Positions 49,257 to 57,723 of a DNA stretch of 64,000 bases are shown here, one piece after another. The translations under genes were made by a program, and so were the position numbers. Location: NCBI GenBank assembly GCA_030765645.1, contig JAVCCE010000064.1, positions 1-64,000 on the forward strand, given 5' to 3'. The notes beneath the pieces were generated by a model. The model saw only the letters and a program-made list of their open reading frames with translations. It ran no database searches and was not told the origin of the DNA. Position 1 is the first letter of the stretch. Each line of letters begins with the position of its first letter. The stretch is from Candidatus Hinthialibacter antarcticus (lineage in GTDB: Bacteria > Hinthialibacterota > Hinthialibacteria > Hinthialibacterales > Hinthialibacteraceae).

Positions 49257-50615
49257 ATGATCCAAATTGTCCGAGTTTCCATTATCGTTTTGATTGCCTG
49301 TTTATTCTGCCGCACGCCAATCGGCGCAGATGATGAACAGGCGTTCCAAAAAGAGGCTGAAACCGCTTTACGCAGCGCCTTGAATTTCATCGCAGGCTTA
49401 CAACGCGGCGGCGGATGGGCAATGGCATGGACGGAAGACCTGAAATATTTCTACGGAGAGCATCGTATTCGGGAACACAATATCATTACCGTACAGCCGC
49501 CCGCCACGCCGGGACTCGGTCAAACATTTCTCAAAGCGAGCCAAATTCTCAAGGATGAAAAATATCGCCAAGTTGCGTTAGCCGCCGCCCAAGCCTTAAT
49601 CGAGGGACAGTTAGAAAACGGCGGCTGGCCCCACGAGTATTATCCCGGCGATAAGAAAGGAACTGGTACGTTCGACGATGACGTTACCCAAGGCGCGACC
49701 CGTTTTCTTCTCTCCATGTATCGCGAGACGCAGGATGCAACAATCGAGGCTGCCGTCAAACGCGCCGCCCAATTCATGCTTGATTCACAATATGAAAACG
49801 GCGGTTGGCCTCAACGTTACCCCGGCGGCAACGGCTATGGAAAAAACATCACTCTCAATGACCAAGCGATGATGGATGTCATGCGAACACTGCTCGTGTG
49901 TTATCACGAATTTGGCGACGAACGCTACCGCAACGCCGCTCTACGCGGCGCCGATTGTTTGGTCGCGCTGCGCGGCGCGCCGCCGCAGGCAGGTTGGGCG
50001 CAGCAGTTCACGCCGGACGGAAAACCCGATTCCGCCCGCGCGTTTGAGCCGGTTGGTCTCAGCAGCGCCGAGTCCATGGACGCAGTGCGCGTTCTAAAAG
50101 AGATATACATCGAGACGGGAGACAAGAAATATTTGGAAGCGTGCCTCCCCGTCTTCGATTGGCTCAAACGCTCAAAACTCGAAAACGGAAAATGGGCGCG
50201 TCTTTATGAATACGGCAGCAACCGCGCCATTTATTCAACCGCCGACGGCAAAGTTATCTATGACGTCAACCAAGCCCGGCCGGGCTATGGCTGGCAAGGT
50301 TCTTATTTCAGCGAAAGTCTCCAAGCAGAAATTCAGCGGCTCATCGCAGCGCCGACCGATCAACGCCATGAGGAAAAAAACCAACAGAAACCTCGTTCAT
50401 TGCGGTCTGCAAGAGAGCGCGCGCAAGAGGCCATCAAAACACTAGACGGCAAAGGCCGCTGGCTGTCATCGCTAGGCGGATCCATGCGCAATTTTTATCT
50501 CGAAAGTGAAGAAAACCCCGATCCTCAAATGAAGTGTATCCATTCAGTAATCTATGAACGAAACATCGGTGTATTGTTAGACTATCTGGAGGCCGCGCAC
50601 TCTCGTATCGAGTAA
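49257..50615 (+). CDS. Secreted pectate lyase-like protein, polysaccharide lyase family 10
   Basis: A 452-residue protein with a signal peptide (ending IGA). Two ENGGWP stretches, including SQYENGGWPQRYPGGNGYG, and ITLNDQAMMDVM near 202 are typical of PelA/Pel-15E family pectate lyases with an (alpha/alpha) toroid fold. It should cut polygalacturonate by beta-elimination outside the cytoplasm. A late part near 380-452 is longer than in some members. The frame opens at 49239, but GGGAGAAC fits the ATG at 49257. It is divergent from the ADP-ribosylglycohydrolase-like gene. Confidence 0.87.
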   Translation: MIQIVRVSIIVLIACLFCRTPIGADDEQAFQKEAETALRSALNFIAGLQRGGGWAMAWTEDLKYFYGEHRIREHNIITVQPPATPGLGQTFLKASQILKDEKYRQVALAAAQALIEGQLENGGWPHEYYPGDKKGTGTFDDDVTQGATRFLLSMYRETQDATIEAAVKRAAQFMLDSQYENGGWPQRYPGGNGYGKNITLNDQAMMDVMRTLLVCYHEFGDERYRNAALRGADCLVALRGAPPQAGWAQQFTPDGKPDSARAFEPVGLSSAESMDAVRVLKEIYIETGDKKYLEACLPVFDWLKRSKLENGKWARLYEYGSNRAIYSTADGKVIYDVNQARPGYGWQGSYFSESLQAEIQRLIAAPTDQRHEEKNQQKPRSLRSARERAQEAIKTLDGKGRWLSSLGGSMRNFYLESEENPDPQMKCIHSVIYERNIGVLLDYLEAAHSRIE

Positions 50616-50726
50616 CAAATCAAAAACAAATCACATAATTCACTCTCTGCAAAGCAAAATTGTAATATACTCACTTTTAAAGTGTTAGTACCTAACGATT
50701 GAAATGCCTGCTAAGGAGCAGTGATT

Positions 50727-52223
50727 ATGTTGAACACCCTCGACCTGGATGTATCTCTTGCCAAAGAGGCATACAAAGAGGCTCTGGCTCCCCTCAAAGA
50801 GCGCTTGGTCGAATTACAGCGGGCCGTTGTAGACGCAGAGCGCCCCGTCTTGATTGTCTTCGAGGGGATAGAAGCCTGCGGCAAAGGCGACAGCATTCGC
50901 CAAGTGGTGTCTCCGCTCGACCCGCGCGGTTTTAAAGTCCACCTGATGAACAGCATCCTGACCGAAGATGAGCAATACTGGCCGAAACTGCGCCGCCATT
51001 GGCTGCGGATTCCGAAGCGGGGCGAGATCGCCATCTATGACAAATCCTGGTATATGGAAACGGTCCGCGCGCGCGTGGAAGGCGAACTGTCCAACTCAGA
51101 CTGGAGCACTTGGATTGATGAAGTGAAACAGTTTGAACGCCAACTCATTGATGATGGAACCGTGTTAATCAAATTTTGGCTGCATATCAGCAAAAAAGAA
51201 CAACGCGACCGCTTTAAAGTCAGAGAGAAAAGCGCTTATGAAGGCTGGCGGGTCGACAAAGATTCTTGGAAAAACCATAAAAAATTCAACGACTATATAG
51301 AAGCCACAGACGACATCATCGTCGAAACCGATACGCCCTACGCGCCCTGGACGCTGGTTCCATCAACCGACCGACGCTACCGCCGCGTCATCGTATTGCG
51401 CACAATCGTCGAGACGCTCTCGCGTTCGTTAGAACAGCCGCCCACAACCGTATCCGTCGTAAACCATGTTCCAACGCCGTATGAAATTCGCGGCAGCGAA
51501 GAAGGAACCCTGCTGGACCGGGTCGACCCAACCATCGAAATCTCACGCGAAAAATACCGCGAAGATTTAGACCAATATCAAATGCGCTTGCGCCAGCTGG
51601 AGTTTGCCTGCTATGCGAAACGCCTCCCTGTGATTTTGGTGTATGAAGGTTGGGACGCGGGCGGCAAGGGCGGCAACATTAAACGTATGACCCAAAAACT
51701 TGATCCGCGCGGATACAATGTGATTCCCATCTCAGCGCCGCAGGGCGAAGAAGCCACCAAGCATTATCTTTGGCGTTTTTGGCGACACGCCCCAAAAGCC
51801 GGACACTTCGCGATCTTTGACCGTTCCTGGTATGGGCGCGTCATGGTGGAACGCGTTGAAGGGTTCTGCCGCGAAGATGAATGGAAACGCGCCTATTATG
51901 AGATCAACGAGTTCGAGCGCCACCTGGCGGATTTCGGAACGGTGATTTTAAAATTCTGGCTGCATATCAGCAACGAAGAACAACTACGCCGCTTTGAAGA
52001 ACGCGAGCAAACGCCCCGCAAACGATACAAACTCACAGAAGAAGATTGGCGCAACCGGGAGAAGTGGAACGAATACAACGTTGCCGTCAGTGAAATGATC
52101 GAACGCACCAACACCAACTATGCGCCCTGGGTAATCGTTGAAGGAGATTGCAAACTCCATGCGCGTATCAAGACCTTAAAAACGCTCGTGAATTTGCTGG
52201 AACAAAAACTAAAATCGAAATAG
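50727..52223 (+). CDS. pap: Tandem polyphosphate kinase 2 (polyphosphate:AMP phosphotransferase type)
   Basis: A 498-residue protein made of two PPK2 domains. The first (about 20-245) has EGIEACGKGDS as its Walker A region and IAIYDKSWY as its Walker B-like region. The second (about 270-498) has EGWDAGGKGGN and FAIFDRSWYGRV. The first site differs at two usual positions (E for D, and D for the last G), so the second is the probable catalytic site, as known for class II PPK2. It would make ADP from AMP and polyphosphate. AAGGAG fits the ATG at 50727. Confidence 0.9.
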   Translation: MLNTLDLDVSLAKEAYKEALAPLKERLVELQRAVVDAERPVLIVFEGIEACGKGDSIRQVVSPLDPRGFKVHLMNSILTEDEQYWPKLRRHWLRIPKRGEIAIYDKSWYMETVRARVEGELSNSDWSTWIDEVKQFERQLIDDGTVLIKFWLHISKKEQRDRFKVREKSAYEGWRVDKDSWKNHKKFNDYIEATDDIIVETDTPYAPWTLVPSTDRRYRRVIVLRTIVETLSRSLEQPPTTVSVVNHVPTPYEIRGSEEGTLLDRVDPTIEISREKYREDLDQYQMRLRQLEFACYAKRLPVILVYEGWDAGGKGGNIKRMTQKLDPRGYNVIPISAPQGEEATKHYLWRFWRHAPKAGHFAIFDRSWYGRVMVERVEGFCREDEWKRAYYEINEFERHLADFGTVILKFWLHISNEEQLRRFEEREQTPRKRYKLTEEDWRNREKWNEYNVAVSEMIERTNTNYAPWVIVEGDCKLHARIKTLKTLVNLLEQKLKSK

Positions 52224-52260
52224 AGACTCTTCGAACACTTCAATCAAATCAGCCGTACAT

Positions 52261-54306
52261 TTATTCACTATCCGAGTTCGTTTCTTTTGATTTAATGTGT
52301 ATTTTCTCGTCTTTTTCGTCATAGGTCACGACGCATGTATGTTGGGGCGTACGGAATTTGTATCGGGCGTCGTGCATCCGCACAAAGACATCGGGATAAA
52401 TAATCCCAGCAATCACTGACGGATTTTTGGTGCAATGGAGTTTTTTCGCCAGAGCCTGATAGGCCTCTCGTTGCGTTTTGATTTTCTGCTCCAACAAGTT
52501 GCATTTTTCTTGAGCGCGGTCTAACAGTCTTTCATCTAAATCTTGATAGGAGCGTATGGCTTCATTGAGTTGTTTGAGCAACTCCGTGTTGTTTTTCATT
52601 TTTTGCGACATGGTCGCCATTACTTCCATCACGGCAAAATCAATTCCGACCTCAATTTCCGTACGGGTGCCGTATTCCGCGCCCACGATGCGTGAGACAA
52701 TTGTGTGTCCCGCAACGCAGCGCCCGCCGACCACCGCACCCTTGCCTGAGCGCAATTCAATATTTCTCGCCGCCATGACTTGGCTGTTTAATATTTGCGT
52801 CCCCACGGCAACGTCGCGGCCTGCGCGAATATCCGCATTCTGTAAAAAACCGGCGATCACGTCGCGCTGCGCCGAAACGGTCCCCTGTTCTTTGCCAAAA
52901 ATCCCTTTTTTAATTTCGACATCTTTGCCCGCGCTGATTTCCGCCGCTTCAACAGCGCCAACCACGGTGACCGAACCAGAGGCTTTGACTTTAAAATCAT
53001 CCAAGACGCTGCCGCGAATGACAACGTCTCCCCGAAAATCAATATTCCCGACAGAGAAATCAACATCTCCGTCAATTTCTAATACTTCAGAAACACTCAG
53101 CACATCATTTTCAAAGCGATAACGCCCTGCTAGGGTCGAGAACCAATCTTTGCCGTCATTGTCTACGCGGATACCTTCGCCCGGTTCGAGGTTCGCTGCT
53201 TTTCCGGCTTTGCCTTCGAGCAGATGTCCGTGAATATCAAAGCCATTCATCCCCTGGGTTGGAAATTGCACCGAGACCAGATGCTCCCCGGCCGGAACTT
53301 GCGAAAATTTTTGTAAATTATAAAAATTGATGCCCCCGTCTTCTCCAATAGAGAAAAACTTTTTACCGAGCGTGGGTTTACATATCCATTCAATGGACCC
53401 GTTTTTTCCATGCCGGGCGGGTTTGCCCCGCGCAATTTGCCATTGTTGAACTGGCTTTAATTGTTCGTTCGCTTGCTTAATCGCCTCGCGGATTCGTACC
53501 CGGTCAATGCCTCGCACGACTTTTAATTTCGACAAGCGGTTTTCAATATCTTGAAAATAAGCGCCGCGCCCGAGACCCTGCGGCGGTTCAATCGAAAGCA
53601 GGGCGCGCATTCCATTCTCATCAACGGAAATTGTAATGGCAGCGTCTTTGTTATTCGGGCGAACAGACAAAACGCCTTCGTTAACTTTCAGCGTTCCTTC
53701 AAGGGAGGAATAGTATTCGTGCCCATTTTTGGTGTGGATATTCGCGCCAACTTTGGGCGGTTCATTGTCAATCACAGGCGCTTCGAGGGTGTGGCCGTAA
53801 ATGTCAATGCCCGGCTCGCCAGTCCCTGTCGTTTCTAACTTCAGTAATAACTCATTCTTCCGCACGACCACTTCAACCGACTCGTCGATGGGCGCCTCGC
53901 CAGCAATCCAAAATGAGCGGCGAAAATTTTCAATGGGGATAGGGTCGCGGCCCACTGCGATCACGATTTCTAATTCAACATCGGGCTGGTTCTTTAACAG
54001 CTGAAATCCTTTGAGCGCATTACGTTCAATGACGCCTTGGATGACGCCCATTTCATTTAACTGTTTCAGGCAAGCACGCGCATCGTATTTTTTGGGAGGA
54101 CGACCAAGAGACGGATGGAACCGCAACCATGCTTTAGTATGCGAATGGTTCATCACCAAAGAAACGCCCGCTTGAATCATAACGGCTTCAAGCGATTCAA
54201 CTTGATCCGCTTTCAATTCACTTGTCTCAGCAAAAGAATCTTTTGCTGAATGTTCATCGTGAAGCGAAAGGTCAACTTGCCCTAATAGTTTTTCTAAGCG
54301 TTCCAT
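52261..54306 (-). CDS. FapA-family (DUF342) protein
   Basis: A 681-residue protein. It contains three DUF342-like beta-strand blocks: TGEPGIDIYGHTLEAPV near 163, GMNGFDIHGHLLEGK near 350 and IDGDVDFSVGNIDFRGDVVI near 410. A right-handed beta-solenoid runs to about 560, followed by a coiled coil at 575-640 (EAIRSYQDLDERLL, KIKTQREAYQAL). FapA of Vibrio is linked to flagellar assembly, whereas other members have no known role; no flagellar gene is in this window. No signal peptide or membrane segment is seen. Confidence 0.87.
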   Translation of the reverse strand: MERLEKLLGQVDLSLHDEHSAKDSFAETSELKADQVESLEAVMIQAGVSLVMNHSHTKAWLRFHPSLGRPPKKYDARACLKQLNEMGVIQGVIERNALKGFQLLKNQPDVELEIVIAVGRDPIPIENFRRSFWIAGEAPIDESVEVVVRKNELLLKLETTGTGEPGIDIYGHTLEAPVIDNEPPKVGANIHTKNGHEYYSSLEGTLKVNEGVLSVRPNNKDAAITISVDENGMRALLSIEPPQGLGRGAYFQDIENRLSKLKVVRGIDRVRIREAIKQANEQLKPVQQWQIARGKPARHGKNGSIEWICKPTLGKKFFSIGEDGGINFYNLQKFSQVPAGEHLVSVQFPTQGMNGFDIHGHLLEGKAGKAANLEPGEGIRVDNDGKDWFSTLAGRYRFENDVLSVSEVLEIDGDVDFSVGNIDFRGDVVIRGSVLDDFKVKASGSVTVVGAVEAAEISAGKDVEIKKGIFGKEQGTVSAQRDVIAGFLQNADIRAGRDVAVGTQILNSQVMAARNIELRSGKGAVVGGRCVAGHTIVSRIVGAEYGTRTEIEVGIDFAVMEVMATMSQKMKNNTELLKQLNEAIRSYQDLDERLLDRAQEKCNLLEQKIKTQREAYQALAKKLHCTKNPSVIAGIIYPDVFVRMHDARYKFRTPQHTCVVTYDEKDEKIHIKSKETNSDSE

Positions 54307-54555
54307 TGTCTAATATACCCTGCAATGATAAAGATTATATCATAGATAACCTCTCAACAACTTGTTTTTATCTCACCGCGTTTTATCGGCTCATGCTCAA
54401 TAATTATCGTCAATACGACGACTCGGCGCCTCCACCACAATAGATATATTATTCACATTATTTCAGAGAAATAGTTAACTAGCATTTGACCTTTTCAGTA
54501 AAATAATGTAACAATGGAGTTACTGGGGAAAGATTACCATCAAAGGAGCAACACA
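54307..54555. other. Intergenic region without visible gene
   Basis: About 250 bp of AT-rich sequence between the divergently transcribed FapA-like and haem lipoprotein genes. AAGGAG near 54543-54548 serves the lipoprotein. Nothing else is supported. Confidence 0.4.
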
Positions 54556-54834
54556 ATGAAAGCAATTCACTGGGTATTCTTGGGGACAATCGCTGCTGTC
54601 GTTCTAGCAATGGGGTGTGCGACAACAGGGCAATCAACATCAACTGCGGCATCGGGTTCTCATCCAAAATTTGAAGAGATGTGCTCAAAATGCCACACAT
54701 TAGACCGGGTGCATGTTGCTCACAACGCGCTCTCGCAACAACAAATGAGTTCTATCGTTCAACGCATGTCACATAAACCCGGCTCAAACATCGACCCGAA
54801 TAGCATCGAAGACATCGTTTCACAAATTTACTAA
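54556..54834 (+). CDS. Small c-type-haem lipoprotein
   Basis: A 92-residue protein. LAMGC ends at Cys21, a lipobox. CSKCH at 43-47 is a covalent haem-binding motif, with a Met (in SIVQRMSHKPG near 75) as a possible second ligand. The mature protein would be only about 71 residues, a minimal monohaem cytochrome held on a membrane. A similar pattern is known from quinohemoprotein-type small cytochromes. AAGGAG lies upstream of 54556. It stands alone, and its redox partner is not visible. Confidence 0.75.
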   Translation: MKAIHWVFLGTIAAVVLAMGCATTGQSTSTAASGSHPKFEEMCSKCHTLDRVHVAHNALSQQQMSSIVQRMSHKPGSNIDPNSIEDIVSQIY

Positions 54835-54890
54835 TCCAGACTCAATTTGTGATTTGTGAATTCAACTCGAAGCGTGAAATCGTAAATCTG

Positions 54891-54922
54891 ATCGGGAACA
54901 GTTTTCTGTTCCCGATTTTTTT
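54891..54922 (+). terminator. Terminator after the haem lipoprotein
   Basis: ATCGGGAACAG (54891-54901) and CTGTTCCCGAT (54906-54916) pair perfectly and are followed by a run of T. Confidence 0.92.
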
Positions 54923-55027
54923 GATTCAATCATTTTGAAGCAATTCAAGATCAAGCCTCTTTCGTTCAATTCACCGCCGTCGTATTCTATTTAAAGTTGA
55001 ACACTCAAAGTCAAAGGGGAAACCATC

Positions 55028-55906
55028 ATGAAAGATGCTTTACAACGCCGTCAATTTCTTGCAGCGGGCGCAACCGCCGCTTTCGCCGCCAGCGCTGGCT
55101 TGAACCAATCGGCTTTTGCCGCGCCGTCTACCACCGCGAATGAACCCAAAATTGGTCTCATCCTTTACACGCTTCGCGACTTTTTGAAGACGGGCGATGA
55201 TATTGCGCGCACGTTTGAAAAGATCAAAAAAATTGGTTACAACAATGTGGAAATCACCAGCTGCGGCGCGGTGTCAAACTCCGAACTGGCCAAACTGTTG
55301 AAAGCCAATGAACTGAACGCGGTTTCAACCCACTCCTCGTTTGATCAAATGAGAAATGACTTAAACAAAGTCGTCGATGAGCACAAAGAAATCGGCTGCT
55401 CACATATATGCGTCGGCTCCATGCCTGGCGACATGCGCAAAGACAAAGCCAGTTATATAGAATTCGCCAAACAAGCCAGCGAAGTGGGCCAAAATTTGGC
55501 TGAACACAATATGACCTTTGGCTATCACAATCATAACTTTGAATTCCATCATTTCGATGGAATCGCGGGCCAGGAAGTCTTACGGACCGAGAGCGACCCC
55601 AAAGCATTCAACTTTGAAATTGACACCTATTGGATTCAAGCTGGCGGCGCCGACCCCGCGCAATGGATCGAAAAAACGGCGGGCCGCGTCCCCACCGTCC
55701 ACATGAAAGACATGTTGATGTTAGACGGCAAGCAAGTGTTCGCCGAAGTTGGAGCAGGCAACTTGAATTGGCCCGCCATTCTTGACGCGATCAAAAAAGC
55801 GAAACCAAAATACGTCATCGTTGAGCAAGACCAATGCTATCGCGACCACTTTGAAAGCATCACGCTCAGCATCAAGAACATGAAATCCTGGGGCCTCAAA
55901 GCGTAG
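55028..55906 (+). CDS. Tat-exported sugar phosphate isomerase/epimerase-like protein
   Basis: A 292-residue protein. QRRQFLAAGATAAFAA at 6-21 is a Tat signal. The remainder is a xylose-isomerase-like TIM barrel: GLILYTLRDFLKTG, NNVEITSCG near 75, FGYHNHNFEF near 164, FEIDTYWIQAGG near 198 and VHMKDML near 225, which supply metal-binding Glu, His and Asp. Exported members are frequent in bacteria that degrade plant and algal polysaccharides. The substrate is unknown. GTCAAAGGGGA precedes the start. Confidence 0.9.
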   Translation: MKDALQRRQFLAAGATAAFAASAGLNQSAFAAPSTTANEPKIGLILYTLRDFLKTGDDIARTFEKIKKIGYNNVEITSCGAVSNSELAKLLKANELNAVSTHSSFDQMRNDLNKVVDEHKEIGCSHICVGSMPGDMRKDKASYIEFAKQASEVGQNLAEHNMTFGYHNHNFEFHHFDGIAGQEVLRTESDPKAFNFEIDTYWIQAGGADPAQWIEKTAGRVPTVHMKDMLMLDGKQVFAEVGAGNLNWPAILDAIKKAKPKYVIVEQDQCYRDHFESITLSIKNMKSWGLKA

Positions 55907-55930
55907 CGAAATTTGCTAGATATAATACAA

Positions 55931-55963
55931 AACAGCCGGGCGGTTTCGCCCGGCTGTTTTTTT
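55931..55963. terminator. Bidirectional terminator between convergent genes
   Basis: AACAGCCGGGCG (55931-55942) pairs with CGCCCGGCTGTT (55947-55958) around a GTTT loop, with a T-run on the plus strand and a shorter one on the minus strand. Confidence 0.92.
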
Positions 55964-55988
55964 GTCTCAATAAAAATCTGCGAATCAA

Positions 55989-56330
55989 TTATGCAAGCCC
56001 TATGAGCATTGCTGTTAAAATTTTCATGATAAGAAATGACAAGACGCACATCGCCACCATTTCAATCAAAGAGCCCAGTCGAAAACTGACAAATATAAGA
56101 ACCCACATGATCGGCGTTAACAAATACCTGAAAAGTGGAACCCATTGAGAAAGAAAAAGCGCCAGGCTTAATCCAAGCATCACACCAACCGCCCCGAACA
56201 GGTTCCCCATTAAGCCGCGACGCTCATCTTCTTCCCGCGAATCCATAAGAAAGCCCGCAATAAAAAGCGCAACGCCAACACTAATCCCAGGTGCGAATAT
56301 CTCCATGGCTCGCGCAAATAGATATCCCAT
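55989..56330 (-). CDS. Small hypothetical membrane protein
   Basis: A 113-residue protein with three hydrophobic segments (about 12-28, 42-62 and 68-112, the last probably two helices). Its family is not recognised. GGGGAGGAAGAG before the ATG supports expression. It starts 24 bp after the serine hydrolase gene on the same strand and is probably its operon partner. Confidence 0.62.
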   Translation of the reverse strand: MGYLFARAMEIFAPGISVGVALFIAGFLMDSREEDERRGLMGNLFGAVGVMLGLSLALFLSQWVPLFRYLLTPIMWVLIFVSFRLGSLIEMVAMCVLSFLIMKILTAMLIGLA

Positions 56331-56354
56331 CGCTCTTCCTCCCCTCAGGCTGAA

Positions 56355-57635
56355 TTATGGTTCGAGAATGTTCACCTTTTCGCCGACCAGCGCTTTGCTG
56401 ACGTTAATATAAAACGCGCGGAACAGAGACGGTTTGGAAGCCTCTGCACGTTTGGGGTGCACCGCATTGGTCAGCAAAATCGCCGCGCAATTGTGCTCGG
56501 GGTCAACCCAAATCATGGTACCGGTAAAACCCTGGTGACCGAACGCCGACGTTGAGGGCAACCCGCCGCCGCCGTGTAACGTCAACTTGTCGTCCATTCC
56601 CCACCAGCCGATCAGCTGCTCGCGGCTTTGCAGAAATCCGCTGCCTTTTTTTCGAGGCCCTTCCGCAATCTGTCGCTTCAGCATCAGATCAATGGTTTCT
56701 TCTTTGAAGATGCGGACGCTGTTGAATTCGCCCTTGTTTAACAGCATCTGGGCGAAGATCGCCAAGTCGTTCACAGTCGAATAAAGCCCGGCATGGCCGG
56801 AAACGCCGCCCATCGCGCGGGTGTTTTCATCATGGACGATGCCCTTGAGTTCTTTATCGCGCATCAAGTCATATTCGGTCGGCGCCGTGCGCAAGCGGTG
56901 CTGCAAGTCGGGTAAGTACATGGTGTCTTCCATACCCAACGGCTCAAAAATGTTATCGCGAGTAAATACGTCCAGGCGTTCGTCTGAAATCACTTCGACA
57001 ATGCGCCCTAACATGATGAAGCCCAAATCGCTGTAAATACGTTTGTCGCCCGGTTTGTAAGACAACGAGAGCGCCTCATCAATTTGGCGGTAGACATCCT
57101 GTCGATCAATAAACAAAGTATAAAACGGGAACCACGCTGGCAACCCCGAGGTGTGGGTAATCAATTGGCGAACGGTGACCTGGTCTTTCGCGCGCGCGCC
57201 AAAGGTGGGGATATAACTCGCAACGGTTGCGTCTAAATCTAACTGTCCGCGTTCAACCAGAAGCATGATCGAAGTTGTACAAGCCACCGCTTTAGTAACG
57301 GACGCCATATCAAAAATGGTCATTTCCATCATGGGTTGTTGCGCAGGCGTATAGACGATATCGCCGTCAGATCCACGGCTCATCATTTGGGTTTGCATAT
57401 TGCCCACTGCGCGCCGCGCGACGATCTTGCCGTCTTTGATAATCATACCGACGCCGCCCGGCCCGCTTTTGTTTTCCACTTCTCCCGCCAAGTCAGAAAA
57501 CGCCGCGTTGACGTATTCGTAATCTAAGCCAACGTCCCAAGGGTTCGCCCAAGGCAGCGGATTTGGGGTCTCCGCGAAACTGATACCCGCGCAACAAATA
57601 AATAGAAATACATAAGCAATACGGCGACTCAACAT
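56355..57635 (-). CDS. Secreted serine hydrolase of the beta-lactamase/class C PBP family
   Basis: A 426-residue protein with a signal peptide (1-21). ASVTKAV near 111 has the SxxK pair (Ser112, Lys115), YSDLGF near 201 replaces the usual YxN, and GHQGFTGT near 371 the HxG triad end. DMASVTKA is typical of the broad beta-lactamase/esterase/peptidase family. It could cut peptidoglycan side chains, D-amino acid peptides or esters. AAGGAG precedes the ATG. No substrate can be inferred from the neighbours. Confidence 0.9.
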   Translation of the reverse strand: MLSRRIAYVFLFICCAGISFAETPNPLPWANPWDVGLDYEYVNAAFSDLAGEVENKSGPGGVGMIIKDGKIVARRAVGNMQTQMMSRGSDGDIVYTPAQQPMMEMTIFDMASVTKAVACTTSIMLLVERGQLDLDATVASYIPTFGARAKDQVTVRQLITHTSGLPAWFPFYTLFIDRQDVYRQIDEALSLSYKPGDKRIYSDLGFIMLGRIVEVISDERLDVFTRDNIFEPLGMEDTMYLPDLQHRLRTAPTEYDLMRDKELKGIVHDENTRAMGGVSGHAGLYSTVNDLAIFAQMLLNKGEFNSVRIFKEETIDLMLKRQIAEGPRKKGSGFLQSREQLIGWWGMDDKLTLHGGGGLPSTSAFGHQGFTGTMIWVDPEHNCAAILLTNAVHPKRAEASKPSLFRAFYINVSKALVGEKVNILEP

Positions 57636-57723
57636 TATGTCATCTCCTTCGTTCTTAGCCGTTCCAATGATACAGTAACTTGCGCCTCTTTAATAATTGT
57701 AGGGAAACCATCTCCATTCATCA

